Positions 24,724 through 36,839 are shown, counted from the first letter of the stretch. The stretch is 64,000 bases of DNA from Beta vulgaris subsp. vulgaris (GCF_026745355.1 NC_079202.1:6465629-6529628); one strand, 5' to 3'. Notes: generated by a model from the sequence alone, not told the origin. A program made the numbers and translations.

Positions 24724-26480
24724 TTAAGAAGCTACACTGGCATCATCGCCAACAGCTTTGTCTTTGTCACTCGGGGCAGTGCCCTCTGGCTGATTAAGTG
24801 TAGTTGGAGACTCAGCTGTAGACTGCTCTGAGTCATTTGCCTTGCTACCTGTAGCTAGAGCCTCCAATGCAGCCATAGAGTCCAGCTTGAGAAATCTGTC
24901 AATGTAAAAATTGACACCCTTGTCGTCCAGCTTCTTGAACTTTATCTGGTAGGCTAGCTTGGCAGTTTCAATAATTTTAGTTTTAGCTTGAATGTCTAAA
25001 GCCCTCTCCTCAGCATCCCTGACAGCTGCAGCCAGGCGTTCGTTTTCTTTCTCAGCTTCAGCTATCTTCTCCTCTTTCTCAAGCCTCTCCTTTTCCATCA
25101 ATTTCTGCTCAACAGCTAATTTGCTTTCAGCATCCAGCCGGGACTGTTTCTCCCTCTCCAGCTTAGCTTGGTGGCTTAAGTTGTCTTTTTGCAGACGAGC
25201 CACCTTGTCTTGAAGGGTGGCAACAGTCCGCAAGCTGTCCCTAGCAGCAATGGTAATATTCGTTGTATAAATTGATTCATAAGTCCTTTCTAACCTGCAG
25301 TGATAGCTGGACAGCATGGTTCAGGACGACCTCAGGAACCTGTCCTTTTAACCTTTTTTGTGCAGCTGGAAACATGAGCTTGTCAGCTGTAGGCCAGATC
25401 CCACCTTCTAAGCCTTCTTCAGCTAAAAGTCAGTAGGAAAACTCACGAGAAACTCATCCTTAGGAGAGTCAGTTGTGATGTCGATTGTAGCTGGGATGGC
25501 AGATGAGCGTAGATGCTTGCGAGGGACCCTCTCAACCTGAGAGTGTCTCGAAGAGGCAGCTGATCTCTTCCTGTTCTTCAGCCTGTCCATGGCATCCTCG
25601 TCGGACAAATTGCTAGATCTTGCTGGAACTGCATGTATAGAGAAACCTAGTTAACCCAATGTCTAAAATCATGAATTAGAAAGAGCCATTGCAGTCTAGG
25701 ATTACCTGTTGGCATCGAGTTGGTGCGAGAAGAAGCTTTTGAGTCTAGTGGTAGAACCTCGGCAAGAGCTGTGAAGGTGCGTTCCTCAACAGGGAAGGTA
25801 AGCAGCTCCGGTAACCTCTCAGCTTGCTCAGGTATCTGGGAAATAATGCGACCAAGACCTGCAAGGAAAACAAGGTAAGAACCTAGTTAATTCATTTTTA
25901 GGAATACAAATAAATTGGATGGATAGGTACCTTTGGTAGACCAACCCCAACCAGAGGGCTCCTAGCTTCGCCAAGCGAATCTTTCACTACGAAAAAATAC
26001 CTAGTCTTCCATATGGAATCAGATGCAATTGTACCCTCTATCAATGGGGGGAAGGGAGCTTTAGCCCTAAAAGTTATAAAACCCTTGCCTGACTTCCTAA
26101 CGTTGTAGGCAGTTAAAAGTTCATATAAAGAAAACGGGTTATGCCAGGTTTTAGTTAGGGTCGCTAGGGTCGAACAGGTTTTCCAAAAAGCTGGCATCAG
26201 CTGGGCAGGGGATAGGTGAAGGACCTCCATAAAAGACCTAGTAAGGGGAGAAAATTCATAGTTGTAACCTAAGTAGAAAGGGTGCTCATAGTAGCAGATG
26301 TAATCCTCCGGGCAGGTTTCAGGCCTGCATGTGGGAGTGGGGAGGATGATCTGGGCGTTTTCAGGGAAATTCCCAGCACCTTGAGCACCTCAATGTCTCG
26401 CTCAGTAACAGATGAGGCCACATCATCTATTGCTCTACCCATTAGAGAGAAAGAAAGATCTAAAAATTTCTGAGAAAGCA
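24724..26480 (-). pseudogene. Antisense accessory gene of the Tat element (gypsy-type transposon domain plus coiled coil)
   Basis: Read on the minus strand. An N-terminal domain (about 26480-25930: MGRAIDDVASSVTERDIEVL; YYEHPFYLGYNYEFSPLTRSF; HLSPAQLMPAFWK; TWHNPFSLYELL) resembles the plant 'putative gypsy type transposon' domain. Canonical GT-AG introns lie at about 25931-25859 and 25706-25631. A long charged coiled coil (25213-24960; KERLEKEEKIAEAEKENERL) and a serine/threonine/acidic tail end at 24724. Frame breaks near 26330 and 25280. Antisense accessory ORFs in this position are known from Grande and other Tat elements; their role is unknown. Confidence 0.7.
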
Positions 26481-26907
26481 AACGAAAGAAAGAAGAGAGA
26501 ATTTACCTGAAAAGAGAAAGTTCGCAAAGGCTTAGGATGAAGAAAGATCTCAGGGAAAGGTAAAGGGGTTCATAAATACTGAGAGCTCAACGGCATTCTA
26601 AGCTAACGGATAAATATTTATTATTATACGAAAAGTTATCTTTTAGCTGCTGATAAGTAATCAATTACCTGATAATTCTATCTTTTCCCAAGAAAGTTAT
26701 CTTCTTAGCGGTTAAAGAGTTTATCTCCTAAGTAAAAAGTTATCTGCAAACGATTTTATCAGGAGAAAGGATAAAAAATCTTCGAAGAGAGCACGAGTTT
26801 ATCCTAATTATGAGATGATCTTTTTGCTAACAACTGTTTTGTTTTGTTTGGTGACTTGTGATTTTAACTTAGTTGCGCCTAGGTTGGCATCACAAGTTAG
26901 GGGCAAT

Positions 26908-27549
26908 TGTTATGTCCTAAATTTGTCCCTAAGCTGGAACTTGCAGGTAAAATGTTTATCACAGCTAGAGAGCATCAGGTAGCAGCTACAACAAGCAGAT
27001 ACGAAGAATGCAAAATAATCCGGTTGGAAGAACATTGGATACTGACCAAGACCAAGTCAAGTAGTGACGTTATGCCAAAGAAGTAGGATGGAGCAGTTGG
27101 CAAGCAGAAGAGAAGATCTCCCTTGATTCTAGGAGTTGTGGCACCTTCTTAGGGAGTTTGTTATGCAACGTTCAAATGAGGGGAGTAACGTTACTCAAAT
27201 GTACTAGTATAAATAGAAGGGGAAACATTCTGGGAAACACAAGTCTTTACATTGCTTTTACACTTATACTTTCTCTTCTACATTTATAATATTCACAAGT
27301 ATATTTAGCATTAGCTGCTAGCTGCAAGCTGTAAGTTGTAACTCTCTCACATAGTGGATTGGTGGACTCAATTCCACCCGCGGTTTTTACCCTTTTTCTT
27401 GGGGTTTTTCGCGTCACCATTTCGTGGTGCTTTGTTCTTTCTTGCCATTGTTCATTTTCATAGCTAGTACTTTCCGTAATTTGTAGCTGTAATTTCATTA
27501 GCTGTAGATCCTCAGCTAAGTTCTGCCTGATCAGAATTTGGCATAAACA
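26908..27549 (+). repeat. 3' LTR of the Tat element
   Basis: Same ends as the 5' LTR (TGTTATGTCC ... GCATAAACA), TATAAATA at 27208-27215. The likely polypurine tract AGTTAGGGGCAAT sits immediately upstream (26895-26907). The 400 bp before it (26490-26890) hold no gene and would contain the promoter of the antisense gene. Confidence 0.93.
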
Positions 27550-28760
27550 GAGCTCACTTATCTTTTACAATATCCTAGATAAGTAATCCATGCACACAAT
27601 AAAAAGAAGCTGAGACAAGAGATTACCCTACCTAATACCTCTTTTAGATGGAAAATATCCATGCATACATTAACCATCAACGACAATTTTGGGGATGTGG
27701 CACATGTCATAATAAACCAACAAATCTACTAGGAAAACCTACACCCTCAAGCATCTGCTCTAGGAATTCCTATTCAATTGTGTCATAGACCTTCCTGAAG
27801 CCTATTTTTAGCATGCATCCTGCATTAACATTATTCCTACCATAATGGCTAACTTAATCTTGGCAAACCATGATATTGTGCATGATGAATCTACTATGGA
27901 CAAAAGCTCATTTGTTTTCCATAATGATGTCAGGCAAGACCTTCCTCATCCCATTACATATCACCTTATAATGAATTTGTAAACTACATTACAACATGAA
28001 ATTGGCCGATAATCACTAACACTATTATGATAAATATTTTAGGAATGAGGGTAATAGTTGTAGAATTCACCTCATTGAACAATCTGCCATGATGAAAGAA
28101 ATTAATAACCACAACAATGTCATCTGCTCCTACTATGTCTCAGTAGTCTTTGAAAAACTAACTTCCAACACCATATTAATTATCCCCGTGAATAGACTAG
28201 ACAAGATGCTTAACCTTCTCTGTAGTGACAAGGACAAGTAATCTTCCACTTTGTTGCTCAGTAACCAAAGGACCACTATTAAGAATCCTTCTCTTCACCT
28301 TAATTCCTTCTCTGTTCAATGCGTATGCCTAACAACTGTTGATAGAATCCAAGGAAAGCTGAATTGACTCCCTTGCCTCAGTGTGAACACCAAAGATAAT
28401 ATTCTGAAGTTCTCTTCTTTATGCTTCTCTGAAACATTTTTGTGTTGGCATCACCATCCTTGAACCAAGCATAATTTGCCTTATGTTGTAGGAAACTCTT
28501 ATAAGCCTTAGTAGCAATTTTGTGCTCTTGAGCAGCACATATCCCTTCCCTAGCTCCTCGACTCTAATTTATCAGGTTGTTGTTGAAGCTTCATTTGACA
28601 ATCTTTCAACTTGAGTTTCTTTATCTCCTTTGTTTAAGGGTTAGAAAAACTCATTCCAGGTTTTCAAAGCTCCTTTATTTGAAGCCTCACCCTTTTGAGC
28701 TTTTGAATATAGTATCAATGGATCTTATATTAAAGTAGCTTTAAACACTTTCCAATGGTA
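27550..28760 (-). pseudogene. Minus-strand LINE 3, upstream part of ORF2 (right of the Tat insertion)
   Basis: On the minus strand the conserved LINE order appears: NYAWFKDGDANTKMF (about 28480), GADDIVVVINFFH, TTITLIPK (about 28055), CMLKIGFRKVYDTIE (about 27810), EFLEQMLEGVGFPSRFV, then the QGDP region (about 27620). Many stops and frame breaks. It ends at the Tat element; the segment holding the catalytic FADD, about 60 codons, is missing between this piece and its continuation at 6976. Confidence 0.75.
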
Positions 28761-29714
28761 TAAAATTATAATTTTTCAGACCAAATATTAAATGTTGTAA
28801 TCAATTTAATATAGTTATGTTTTTCATTGCGATGCCAACCCTATTCCTACTTATCCTAAACTCAATAAATGTATTTTTATAACTTTGTAACTCTATTGGT
28901 TATTATGACTAATATGGTAAATTAATGGTCTGTAATTCATATAGCGGTGTAATGAAAAACAAAAGAGAATTGAACTGGAGAAGAGGAAAAAATGGGGAAA
29001 ATGGGGGGGGGGGGGATTTTGGGCGGAGGGGATAGTTTCGGGCTTTTTTAGTGTTTTTCTTGGATTAAATGAACATGTGATAACACGTGACTAAGCTGAC
29101 GTCGAAATTTTTAATCAACTCCCAAATTCCGACAAAAGGTACTCTTTCGCAACAATATACCTTGTAAAAGGCACTTTTTCAATAGAATTTTTAAAAAGGT
29201 ACTTTTTCAAAAGAATTTTTAAAAAGTACTTTTGCAATTGAATTTTTAAAAAGGTACTTTTTTACACAAAACATTATTTGTAAGGTACTTTATAACAAAA
29301 AATACTTTTTTTTTTTAAATGACATGACCATTAATAAGGGTGACAAATGGCGTCTAATGAGGACGCTAAATGTCGAAATCTTGTGAGCAGACTTTTGGTA
29401 TCTACTTTATATATATTATATTACGATAGGATATCAGGTGTAACCATTAAAAACAAATCAAAGAGTTGGTGCTAATATCAATATGAATATTTTGGAAATA
29501 AATTAAAAAGGTTTCATCACTTTCACATCTAAAATAGTAATGTAACGAGAAAGATAAATTTGGGGGTAATTTTCTTTACAGATTTGACCTATATTAATAT
29601 CATTACCACATCTATTCATTATAACAAACCAAAAAGAGATTTAAATTTATGACTTAGTATTTTTGTTGTATTAACAAGTATCAAGATTCATTGATGCTTT
29701 CTTTTAATGAGCAG
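28761..29714. other. AT-rich intergenic DNA with short tandem repeats
   Basis: No gene seen. A G-run of ten at about 29004-29015. About four copies of a 30-35-bp unit AAGGTACTTTTTCAA...TTTTTAAA lie at 29135-29300. The last 300 bp may be intron sequence of the broken dioxygenase copy that follows, but this cannot be shown by eye. Confidence 0.5.
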
Positions 29715-29959
29715 CATATGTGTACATGAGCAATGTAAGACTCAAGAGTGCCGATCATCGAGCGATTGTGAACTCAGAAGAGATGTGAGGGTGAGTCGCA
29801 GTATTCAGTAATCCAGCTCAAGATGCAAAGTTCTATCCACCTAACTCAAAAGACGGAGAAAAGTCGTTGTTGAAAGACCACATAACAAATGCTGAGATGA
29901 ACAACATGAACAAGACCAAGTACCTCAAAATTGAGAGACTCAAGAAACTTACTAAGTAG
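29715..29959 (+). pseudogene. Exon 3 of a broken flavanone 3-hydroxylase copy
   Basis: Starts after GAGCAG, the same splice acceptor as exon 3 of the intact gene at 50803. Translation keeps [30 protein letters not shown] and KYLKIERLKKLTK, near-identical to the intact gene. The stretch with the catalytic R-x-S is destroyed by a stop and substitutions (about 29783-29800), and the reading frame stops early at 29957-29959. Homology continues into the 3' UTR (GAAGCAAGCCTTATAAAA). Exons 1 and 2 are absent from the window on this side. A duplicate of the intact gene 21 kb downstream. Confidence 0.88.
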
Positions 29960-30084
29960 TGAAGCAAGCCTTATAAAACATTCTAAACATCTTGGCTCCA
30001 TAATAAGTTTCACGTAATATTATTACTGTATTTTTTTAAGACATGTTTGTATTAGTTTAAACTATATATTTATTTATATAAGGC

Positions 30085-30850
30085 AAATTTGGAGAAGCAA
30101 TGGAATTGATAACGTGGCTATGCTTAAGAAGGGAGTGTTCATTATTAGATTCTTAACAATGGAGCAGAGAGATAAGATTTTTGCAGGGAATTTAAATTTA
30201 TTTGATAGTAAACCTGTGACAGTGAAGGCTAGGGATCCAGATATGAACATTATGAAGGAATATTTTAATGTTCTCCCAACTTGGATTCAATTGTGAGTTG
30301 ATTTCAAATATCGGCATGAAAAGTGTTTGATGAAATTGGTGGAACCTTTGGGCAAATTTATTCGAGTAGACCAAGCTATTGTAAAGAGAGATAAACTGTA
30401 ATATTATTGCATTCTGATTGAAGTGAATGTGAATTTGGATTTTCCTGAACACCTGATCAATTCATAAATGAAAAATATATTGAAGTGGTATAAGACATTC
30501 ATTATGAATGGAAGCCTGATTTTTGTACAGTGTGTAAAATCCTTGGTCACTCTAGTGAGAAATGTACGAAGAATTTGAGAAATGAGGTAGGTGTTCAAAT
30601 GTGGAAACCAGACAGCAACTTGTGCTACCACCACAACAACTTGATTTGGTTGTAGAGCCTCAACAACAGTAGCCAGAAATTCAGAAACATGGAACAAAAA
30701 AAGAATTTATTGCATGTGGTAAAGCAAGTGAATAGAAGAGTGAACTCTTAGAGAGATCCTACTGGAATAACTCAGAATAATGCATTTGAGGTGTTGGGAT
30801 CTATGAAGGATGCATGAATCATGGTAGGTGATATGGTTTGTGAAAAAATA
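30085..30850 (+). pseudogene. LINE 4 ORF1 remnant (DUF4283, CCHC knuckle)
   Basis: DUF4283 C-terminal half: MLKKGVFIIRFLTMEQRDK, DSKPVTVKARDPDMN, NVLPTWIQL. After a stop and frameshifts, an intact knuckle CTVCKILGHSSEKC is seen at about 30520-30565. Truncated at the 5' end, several stops. RNA-binding chaperone of the LINE RNP in the intact family. Confidence 0.75.
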
Positions 30851-30887
30851 GGGGATGATGGGAGGGGGGAGGGAACTTTCACAAGGA

Positions 30888-33800
30888 AAAATGGATAATA
30901 TCTTTTGTTGGAATGTTCAGGGTATTACTAATGCAAGCAAGCAAAAAGATGTAAATATGATGCTTGGTACTAGGCCCCTGGGACTAGTTAGTCTCATTGA
31001 GCCTAAAGTTAAAGCAAATAAGATAGGGAGGATGTATCAAAATCTTTTAGTGGATGGTGTTTTTGTTCCAGTAGTTCTCTACATCCCGGTGGTAGAGTCA
31101 TAGTTGCTTGGAACACTTTGTATTTCCAAGTCAATATTTGTTTTATGTCAGATCAAATGATACACTGCCAAGTTCACTCGCTAAGTGGTAAGAACGATTT
31201 CCATCGCACTTTTGTATATGCCTATAACACTACAACTCTAAGGGAGGATCTATATATGGGGTGATCTGGAGGGTATTGCAAAGACTGTGAGTAAACCATG
31301 GGTTGTGTTAGGAGATTTCAATTGTGTGTGTTGAATAGAGAGGAAAAGATTGGTGCAACAGTTAGAGACTATGATATTGTACCCTTTAGAAGATGTGTTT
31401 CAAACTCTGGGTTAAAAGACATGAAATCTACAGGTTGTTTTTATACATGGAACAACATGCAATCTAATATGAGTAGAGTCTTATGTAAATTGGACCGGGT
31501 GATATGCAATGACTACTGGAGTGATACTTTTCCTAGAGCTGAAATTTGCTTCCTACCTGACGGATTATTTGATCACTCTCCCATGTTACTAGAGGTTCAT
31601 CAACAAAGCAGGGGAGGAACAACTCCTTTCAGATCTTATAAGATGTGGTGTACAGCTCCTGAGTTCCTTAGTAGAGTCGTAAAGGCATGGGGAATGAATG
31701 TTAGGGGTACTACTAAGTTTTGTATGATGCAAAGACTGAAAAGGGTGAAAGATGCCATGAAGAAATTGAACGAAGAGGGTTTTATTGACATCCATATTGC
31801 TGACTCAAAAGCTCATGATGCTTTGATTGAATGTTTGCTGAAGCTTCAAGGTAATAATGATGTTGTCAATAGTGCAAATGAGAGAGAAGCTGCAAGAGTA
31901 TATAGAGAGGTGCATGCTCGCTACTTATCTTTTCTGCAACAAAAGGCCAAGCATGATTGGTTACAAATGGGGAATGAAAACACAGCAATGTTCCATCGTG
32001 CTATAAAGCAAAGAAGAAGCCACAACACAGTCTATGGGATTCATAACTTACAAGGTGAATAGGTGGAAGGTGATATGATTACAGTGGCATTTATTGATTA
32101 CTATAAGAAGCTCGCTCATAGGCACTGCAAAAGAGTGTCCTAGTATAATTTTCCCTAATACAATTGCTCAAGGCCCTTTCCTCACTTCAGATCAACAAGA
32201 GGAGTTATTAAGACTTGTTACAACAGATGAAATTTAACATTCTCTCTTCTCAATACCTGAAGACAAGTCTTCAGGCCCTGATGGGTTTGGTACCTTTTTT
32301 TACAAAGAGGCCTGGGAGATCATAGGTAATGACATCACCCTTGCTGTTACAGACTTTTTTTCTAGACGGGAAACTTTTGAAATATATAAACAACACCGTG
32401 ATTACCTTAGAACCAAAGGTAAAACGCCCTAGTAATGTGTCTGAATTTAGACTTATTGCTTGCTGCAATGTGGTCTATAAATGCATTTCTAACATTTTGT
32501 GCAACAAAATGAGAGATATTTTGCCTAAAATCATAGCAGAAAACCAGGGGGAATTCATTCATGGCAGATTCATAGCTTATAATGTGATGGTCTGCCAAGA
32601 TGTGGTTAAAGGCTATAGTAGGAAGAATTTTAGGCTAGGTTTTATCATAAAAATGGACATGAAAAAAGCCTATGATTCTATTGGCTTAAGATTCATGGAA
32701 TGTGTCAAGTCCCCCCAGGTTCAGCTTGCTTGTGAATGGTCAAAGCCGTGGTTTCTTTCAAGGAAAAATGAGGGTAAGATAAGGTGACCCTATGTCACCC
32801 TTGGTTTTTTTTATCTGCATGGGGTATCTAACAAGGGCTCTAAAAATGGTGGGAAGCAACTCTTGTTTCAATTATCACCCAAAATGTATTAGTGTGAGAT
32901 TAAACCACCTTTGTTTTGCAGATGATATCAAACTTTATAACTGAGGTGAGTTTAGATTAGTGTATATGTTGTTACAAGGCTTTAAGTACTTTTCTGATGT
33001 CTCTGGACTTAAAGTTAATGAAAGCAAGTCTCAGATTTACACCATTGGTATGAATCAAGAATCAGTCAGAAGGTTAATGGAGGTTTCTGGGTTTAAAATA
33101 CGAAAAATACCTTTCAGCTATCTTGGTGTTCATATTCGTCATAAAAGGTTGTCAACCAAGGATTGTATGACTTTGGTGGATAAAATGATTGCTAGAGTTA
33201 GATGCTGGAGTAGTAGGAACCTCTCTTATTAGGGAAGGCTTGTTCTGCTTAGCTGTGTGCTTAATAGTATCCATGTATACTGGGCTCAGATTTGTGTTCT
33301 ACCTAGAAGAGTTTTGAGAGATATTGAGATGATTTGCAGATCCTACCTATGGATTGGGGAATATTTCAGCTCAAAAGGAGGTTATGTTGCCTGGCCTAAG
33401 GTTTAAATTCCTAAATATGCAAGGGGACTTGGGATCGGAAACATTACTTTGTGGAATGTGGTAGCTATGGGTAGATACACCTAGGCTATTGCAACCCAAA
33501 AAAGACAATCTTTGGATCAGGTGGATTAATGAGGTTTACATACAAGACCAAGATTGGTGGTCATATAAACCTCCTTATGATAGCAGTTGGTACTGGAAGA
33601 AGGTTTTTTATGTTAAAGACAACTTAAAAATGGTTGTTGATGAAGCTCACCTTGTTGTGATGAATCAGTACTCAGTTCAGGGTATGTATAAAAAATGATG
33701 GGTATAGTTGGTAAAGTCCATTGGGATAAATATGTATGGTGTAGAATGTTATTACCAAAACATAGATTCTTTATCTGGTTGGTTATGCATAACAGGATCT

Positions 33801-33910
33801 GGACAGCCGAGAGACTTTACAAAATTGGTATATGCAGACATCCAAGATGTCTTATATGTGATTATGAGGAAGAAGCACAACAGCATCTATTTTTGAAATT
33901 GTAGCCTTAG
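30888..33910 (+). pseudogene. LINE 4 ORF2 remnant: endonuclease and reverse transcriptase
   Basis: The endonuclease begins FCWNVQGITNASKQKDV (about 30900) with LIEPKVKANKIG, continues after breaks with VLGDFNCV-type sequence near 31300, and DHSPMLLEV (about 31575). RT follows: FDGFG-type start near 32270, ENQGEFIHGRF, IIKMDMKKAYDSI, then the catalytic FADDIKLY (about 32918) directly followed by a stop, and PFSYLGVHI. The zf-RVT begins at 33800 (CRHPRCLICDYEEEAQQHLF) and is cut at 33910 by the LTR. At least eight frame breaks. Confidence 0.85.
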
Positions 33911-35291
33911 TGTTGTTGTCCTATAGAATGTTCAACCCTAGTTTTGATGATGACAAAAGAACAAAGATGCAAACTAAGTATTGGACTAATTAACAAGTTG
34001 TTTAAGTGAGTGAATTTCAAGGTATCAATGACAAGAACAAAGAGAATACTAAGTCAACGAAGAAATGAAGTTTTGATTTTGATGACTAAGTGAAGATGTT
34101 TCTCTATTTGGTATTGGAGCTGCATTGGAGCAAGAAGACTGAAGCGAGGCCTTTTATTTCTAGTTCCATTGTAAAAGAACCAGTGAATATGGTAAGGAAC
34201 TATGGCAGTTTAGAATGAGAATGATCGTTTGTTCATTTGTAAGGAAACAAACAAATTGGCCCTAAACTTATAAGTTAAAGGAACTAATAATTAGAAGGAA
34301 CTAGACTTACGTTGAAGCATTAGAACGGTACATTTATGGCAGTTGAGCAAATTATGCTTAGAATCTAGGTAACCGTTTTTAATTAATGAAAAATATAATT
34401 TTATGGAAAATCTTTTTGAAGAAAAGGTCTTTTTTTTCCAAAGATAATAAAATATGTTTCGGTTTTTACGGAAATAATTTAAAGATGATATTTTTATTAA
34501 AAGGATGTTATTTCGGTTTTATTAATTAATATGTTTTAAATTAAATCAGATTTTTGAGTAATGCTTAAAGTAGTTGCTAAAATTAAGGAGTAGTAACTAA
34601 AAAACTCCCACGTTTAACAGTGATCATGGAGATCATGGGATGTTAAGGAACGTGTTCCTCAGAGTAAGGAACATCATGGGATAATGGTTTTTTACTAATA
34701 CATGTTTTAATCCCACTATAAATACTAATGTCAAATTATGTTCCAAAGTGTGTCTAACTAAGTAATTTAGTGAGTTTAACTAAGTAAACTGGCAGTGCCT
34801 TCATTCTCTCATAAAAGCCATTTGTTCTTTGCCTTCTTACTCTAATTCCACTAAGTTTATTCGATCAATTGTATTTTGGTTTTTGGGGTAGGAGGACTTT
34901 GAGTGAAGTTTTGTAAGAGAGAAGCTTTGAATAAAGCAAGTAAAAGTGAGAAAACTTCAAGTGAAGTTGAGAGGAACAGTTGTTAAGGGAACAGTGGTTC
35001 AGGAACTTGAGTTTAGGAACTCAAGGTGTGGCTCGTGAATAGAATTAGGTTGTAACAAAGTTATTTGGCCAAATTAGTGAAAGAGTTGAGTTTAAATCCA
35101 TAGTTGTCGATGTTGTTTCTTCTTGTTGGGCCCAGGAAGTTTTTCCTCGTAAAAATCCCTTGTGTTCCTTTAGCTTGTTTATTTGTTTAAGTTTGAAATT
35201 CCGCAAAAAGTTACGTTTATTTCTACACATACAATTCACCTTATCGTTTGAAATTCCCCCCCCCCCTTGTATTGATCCTAGTGAAATAACA
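33911..35291 (+). mobile_element. Solo LTR, Copia/Sirevirus-like, inside LINE 4
   Basis: Starts TGTTGTTGTCC with TTTTGATGATGACAAA 35 bp on, and ends with a run of C (about 35256-35266) then TGAAATAACA, a form seen at Sirevirus LTR ends. It shares sequence with the minus-strand LTR at 1-1048. LINE 4 coding sequence resumes at 35292. No convincing 5-bp duplication (CTTAG left, TAGAA right). No gene inside. Confidence 0.6.
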
Positions 35292-35494
35292 TAGAAGATT
35301 AGGAGCAGGCTTGGTTTGACTAATACGAGCACCAATGTTCAGAGGATGATAAGAAGTATAACAAGGAGCATATGAAAAGCAAAAACAAAAAAATGGGTCT
35401 AGAGAGAGAAACTCCTCCCCCTCTCTAGAATCACTGTTACATTGATTACTGTTTATCGTTTTTTGAGTTTGATTCTCGGCTGATCGCTGAAGTT

Positions 35495-36810
35495 ATGGAA
35501 AAACGATCGAAAAAAGGAAACGGTGGACAAAAATCAAAGCAATTTGTGAGGCTAATGAAGAAGCCCCAATCTGATGATGCAAAGAACAAAAGGAATGTTT
35601 ATGAAATCAATGAGGTTACTGTTTTGAGCTGAACTTCTGAGGAAGATGATGATGAAGGATCTAATGGTTCTGCTAACATGAAAGCTTCGTCGATGGATCA
35701 TGCTCATTTTTTAAGCTATGAGAAATCAAGTTTCAAACTGGATAACGTGAATTTGCACTCCTCTGCGTCAATCTAGATTGAATCAGGTGAATCCTTCTCC
35801 TCACCCTACGTAGAACTTAGCGAGCAATACTATTCCAAGTAAGAATTGGAGATCTAATTTGTTTGAAACAATTAGAGAGGAAGGTTATATCTAGCTGCGA
35901 ATAAAGTAGTAGATGAAGGGAATGTTAATGGTGAGGAAGGGTGTATAACTGAGGAGGATATCTAGCCTGAGATAGCTTTCTGGAATTCATCCATTGTTTG
36001 TTATGTGCTAGGTATTAAACCTCCATATAAATTTATTAACGGATTCAATAGGAGGGTATGGGGCAGATAAGGTATTGAACGAGTGGTTTAGAGTGCTAAT
36101 GGAGTCTTTGTAGTACGATTAAGGACTATAGAAGGCAAATCTAACGCTATAGATGCAGGTGCGATCATATTTGACAACAAGCATGTTATCATGAAGCCTT
36201 GGTCTCATGATTTAGACCTCATGGCTGAAACAATGAAGGTTGTGCCTACCTGGATTAAGCTGCCAGGGCTACCTCTTAAATATTTGGGGATAAATGCCTT
36301 AAATAAAATTGTTGGTTTAGTTGGGAAACCTATAAGAACAGATAGGGTAATAACACAAAAGGATATCATAGAGTATGCAAGAGTTCTTGTGGAGGTTCAT
36401 GAGGATCAAACTTTCCCAAATTCAGTGAGCTTCAAGAATGAAAATTGGAAAAAAAAAATTGATCCAAGTTGTTCAATATGAATGTAAGCCGATGATATGC
36501 GGTGATTGCAAGGGAGATGATTGTAGGAGGAAGAAATATGAGTTGGCTTTGGCAAAAATGAAACATAGAAAGGTTTGGGCTCCTAAGGCAAGGCCTAATC
36601 CAACACTTCAATAGCTTGTAGAAGATGCTGGCAATGAAAAAGAGGTGAGAGAGAAGGAACTTATGAGTAATGAAACAGAAGCTGTGATTGTCAATCAAGC
36701 TACTAAAGATCCTGTGACTCAAGTTCAGATACAAGATGCAAAACATACTTGCTCTGAGAGATCAGTGGCAGGTAAAGAGCAAGATGGAAAAATAAAAGCT
36801 ATTATGGTAT
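35495..36810 (+). pseudogene. LINE 5 ORF1 (DUF4283)
   Basis: Starts ATG at 35495 (MEKRSKKGNGGQKSKQF), a basic N-terminus. Stops at about 35630 and 35775 precede the DUF4283 domain (AFWNSSIVCYVLGIKPPYKF near 35970; FVVRLRTIEG; VIMKPWSHDLDL; VVPTWIKLPGLPLKYLG). It ends in a damaged knuckle (MICGDCKGDDC, about 36490-36525) and a charged tail. One frameshift falls in a run of A at 36448-36460. Confidence 0.8.
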
Positions 36811-36839
36811 GAGGAATGGAGGTCCAAGGTTATGTAGTG

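Larger units (their letters stand above)
6977..27549 (+). mobile_element. Tat-lineage Ty3/gypsy retrotransposon, complete with both LTRs, carrying two nested insertions
   Basis: Two 642-bp direct LTRs (6977-7618, 26908-27549) bound gag, protease, reverse transcriptase, RNase H, a second RNase H and integrase in that order, which with the dual RNase H identifies the Tat lineage. Subtracting the solo LTR (9116-11527) and the CACTA element (14088-22808), each with one TSD copy, leaves about 9.4 kb. An antisense gene lies between integrase and 3' LTR. By-eye comparison of the LTRs gives about 16 substitutions in 642 positions and no indels. No target-site duplication is seen (GCATT on the left, GAGCT on the right). 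Confidence 0.92.

Noticed and set aside
33906..35296. 5-bp target duplication for the LTR in LINE 4
   Set aside because: CTTAG and TAGAA do not match; borders may be slightly off or recombined, so none is claimed.
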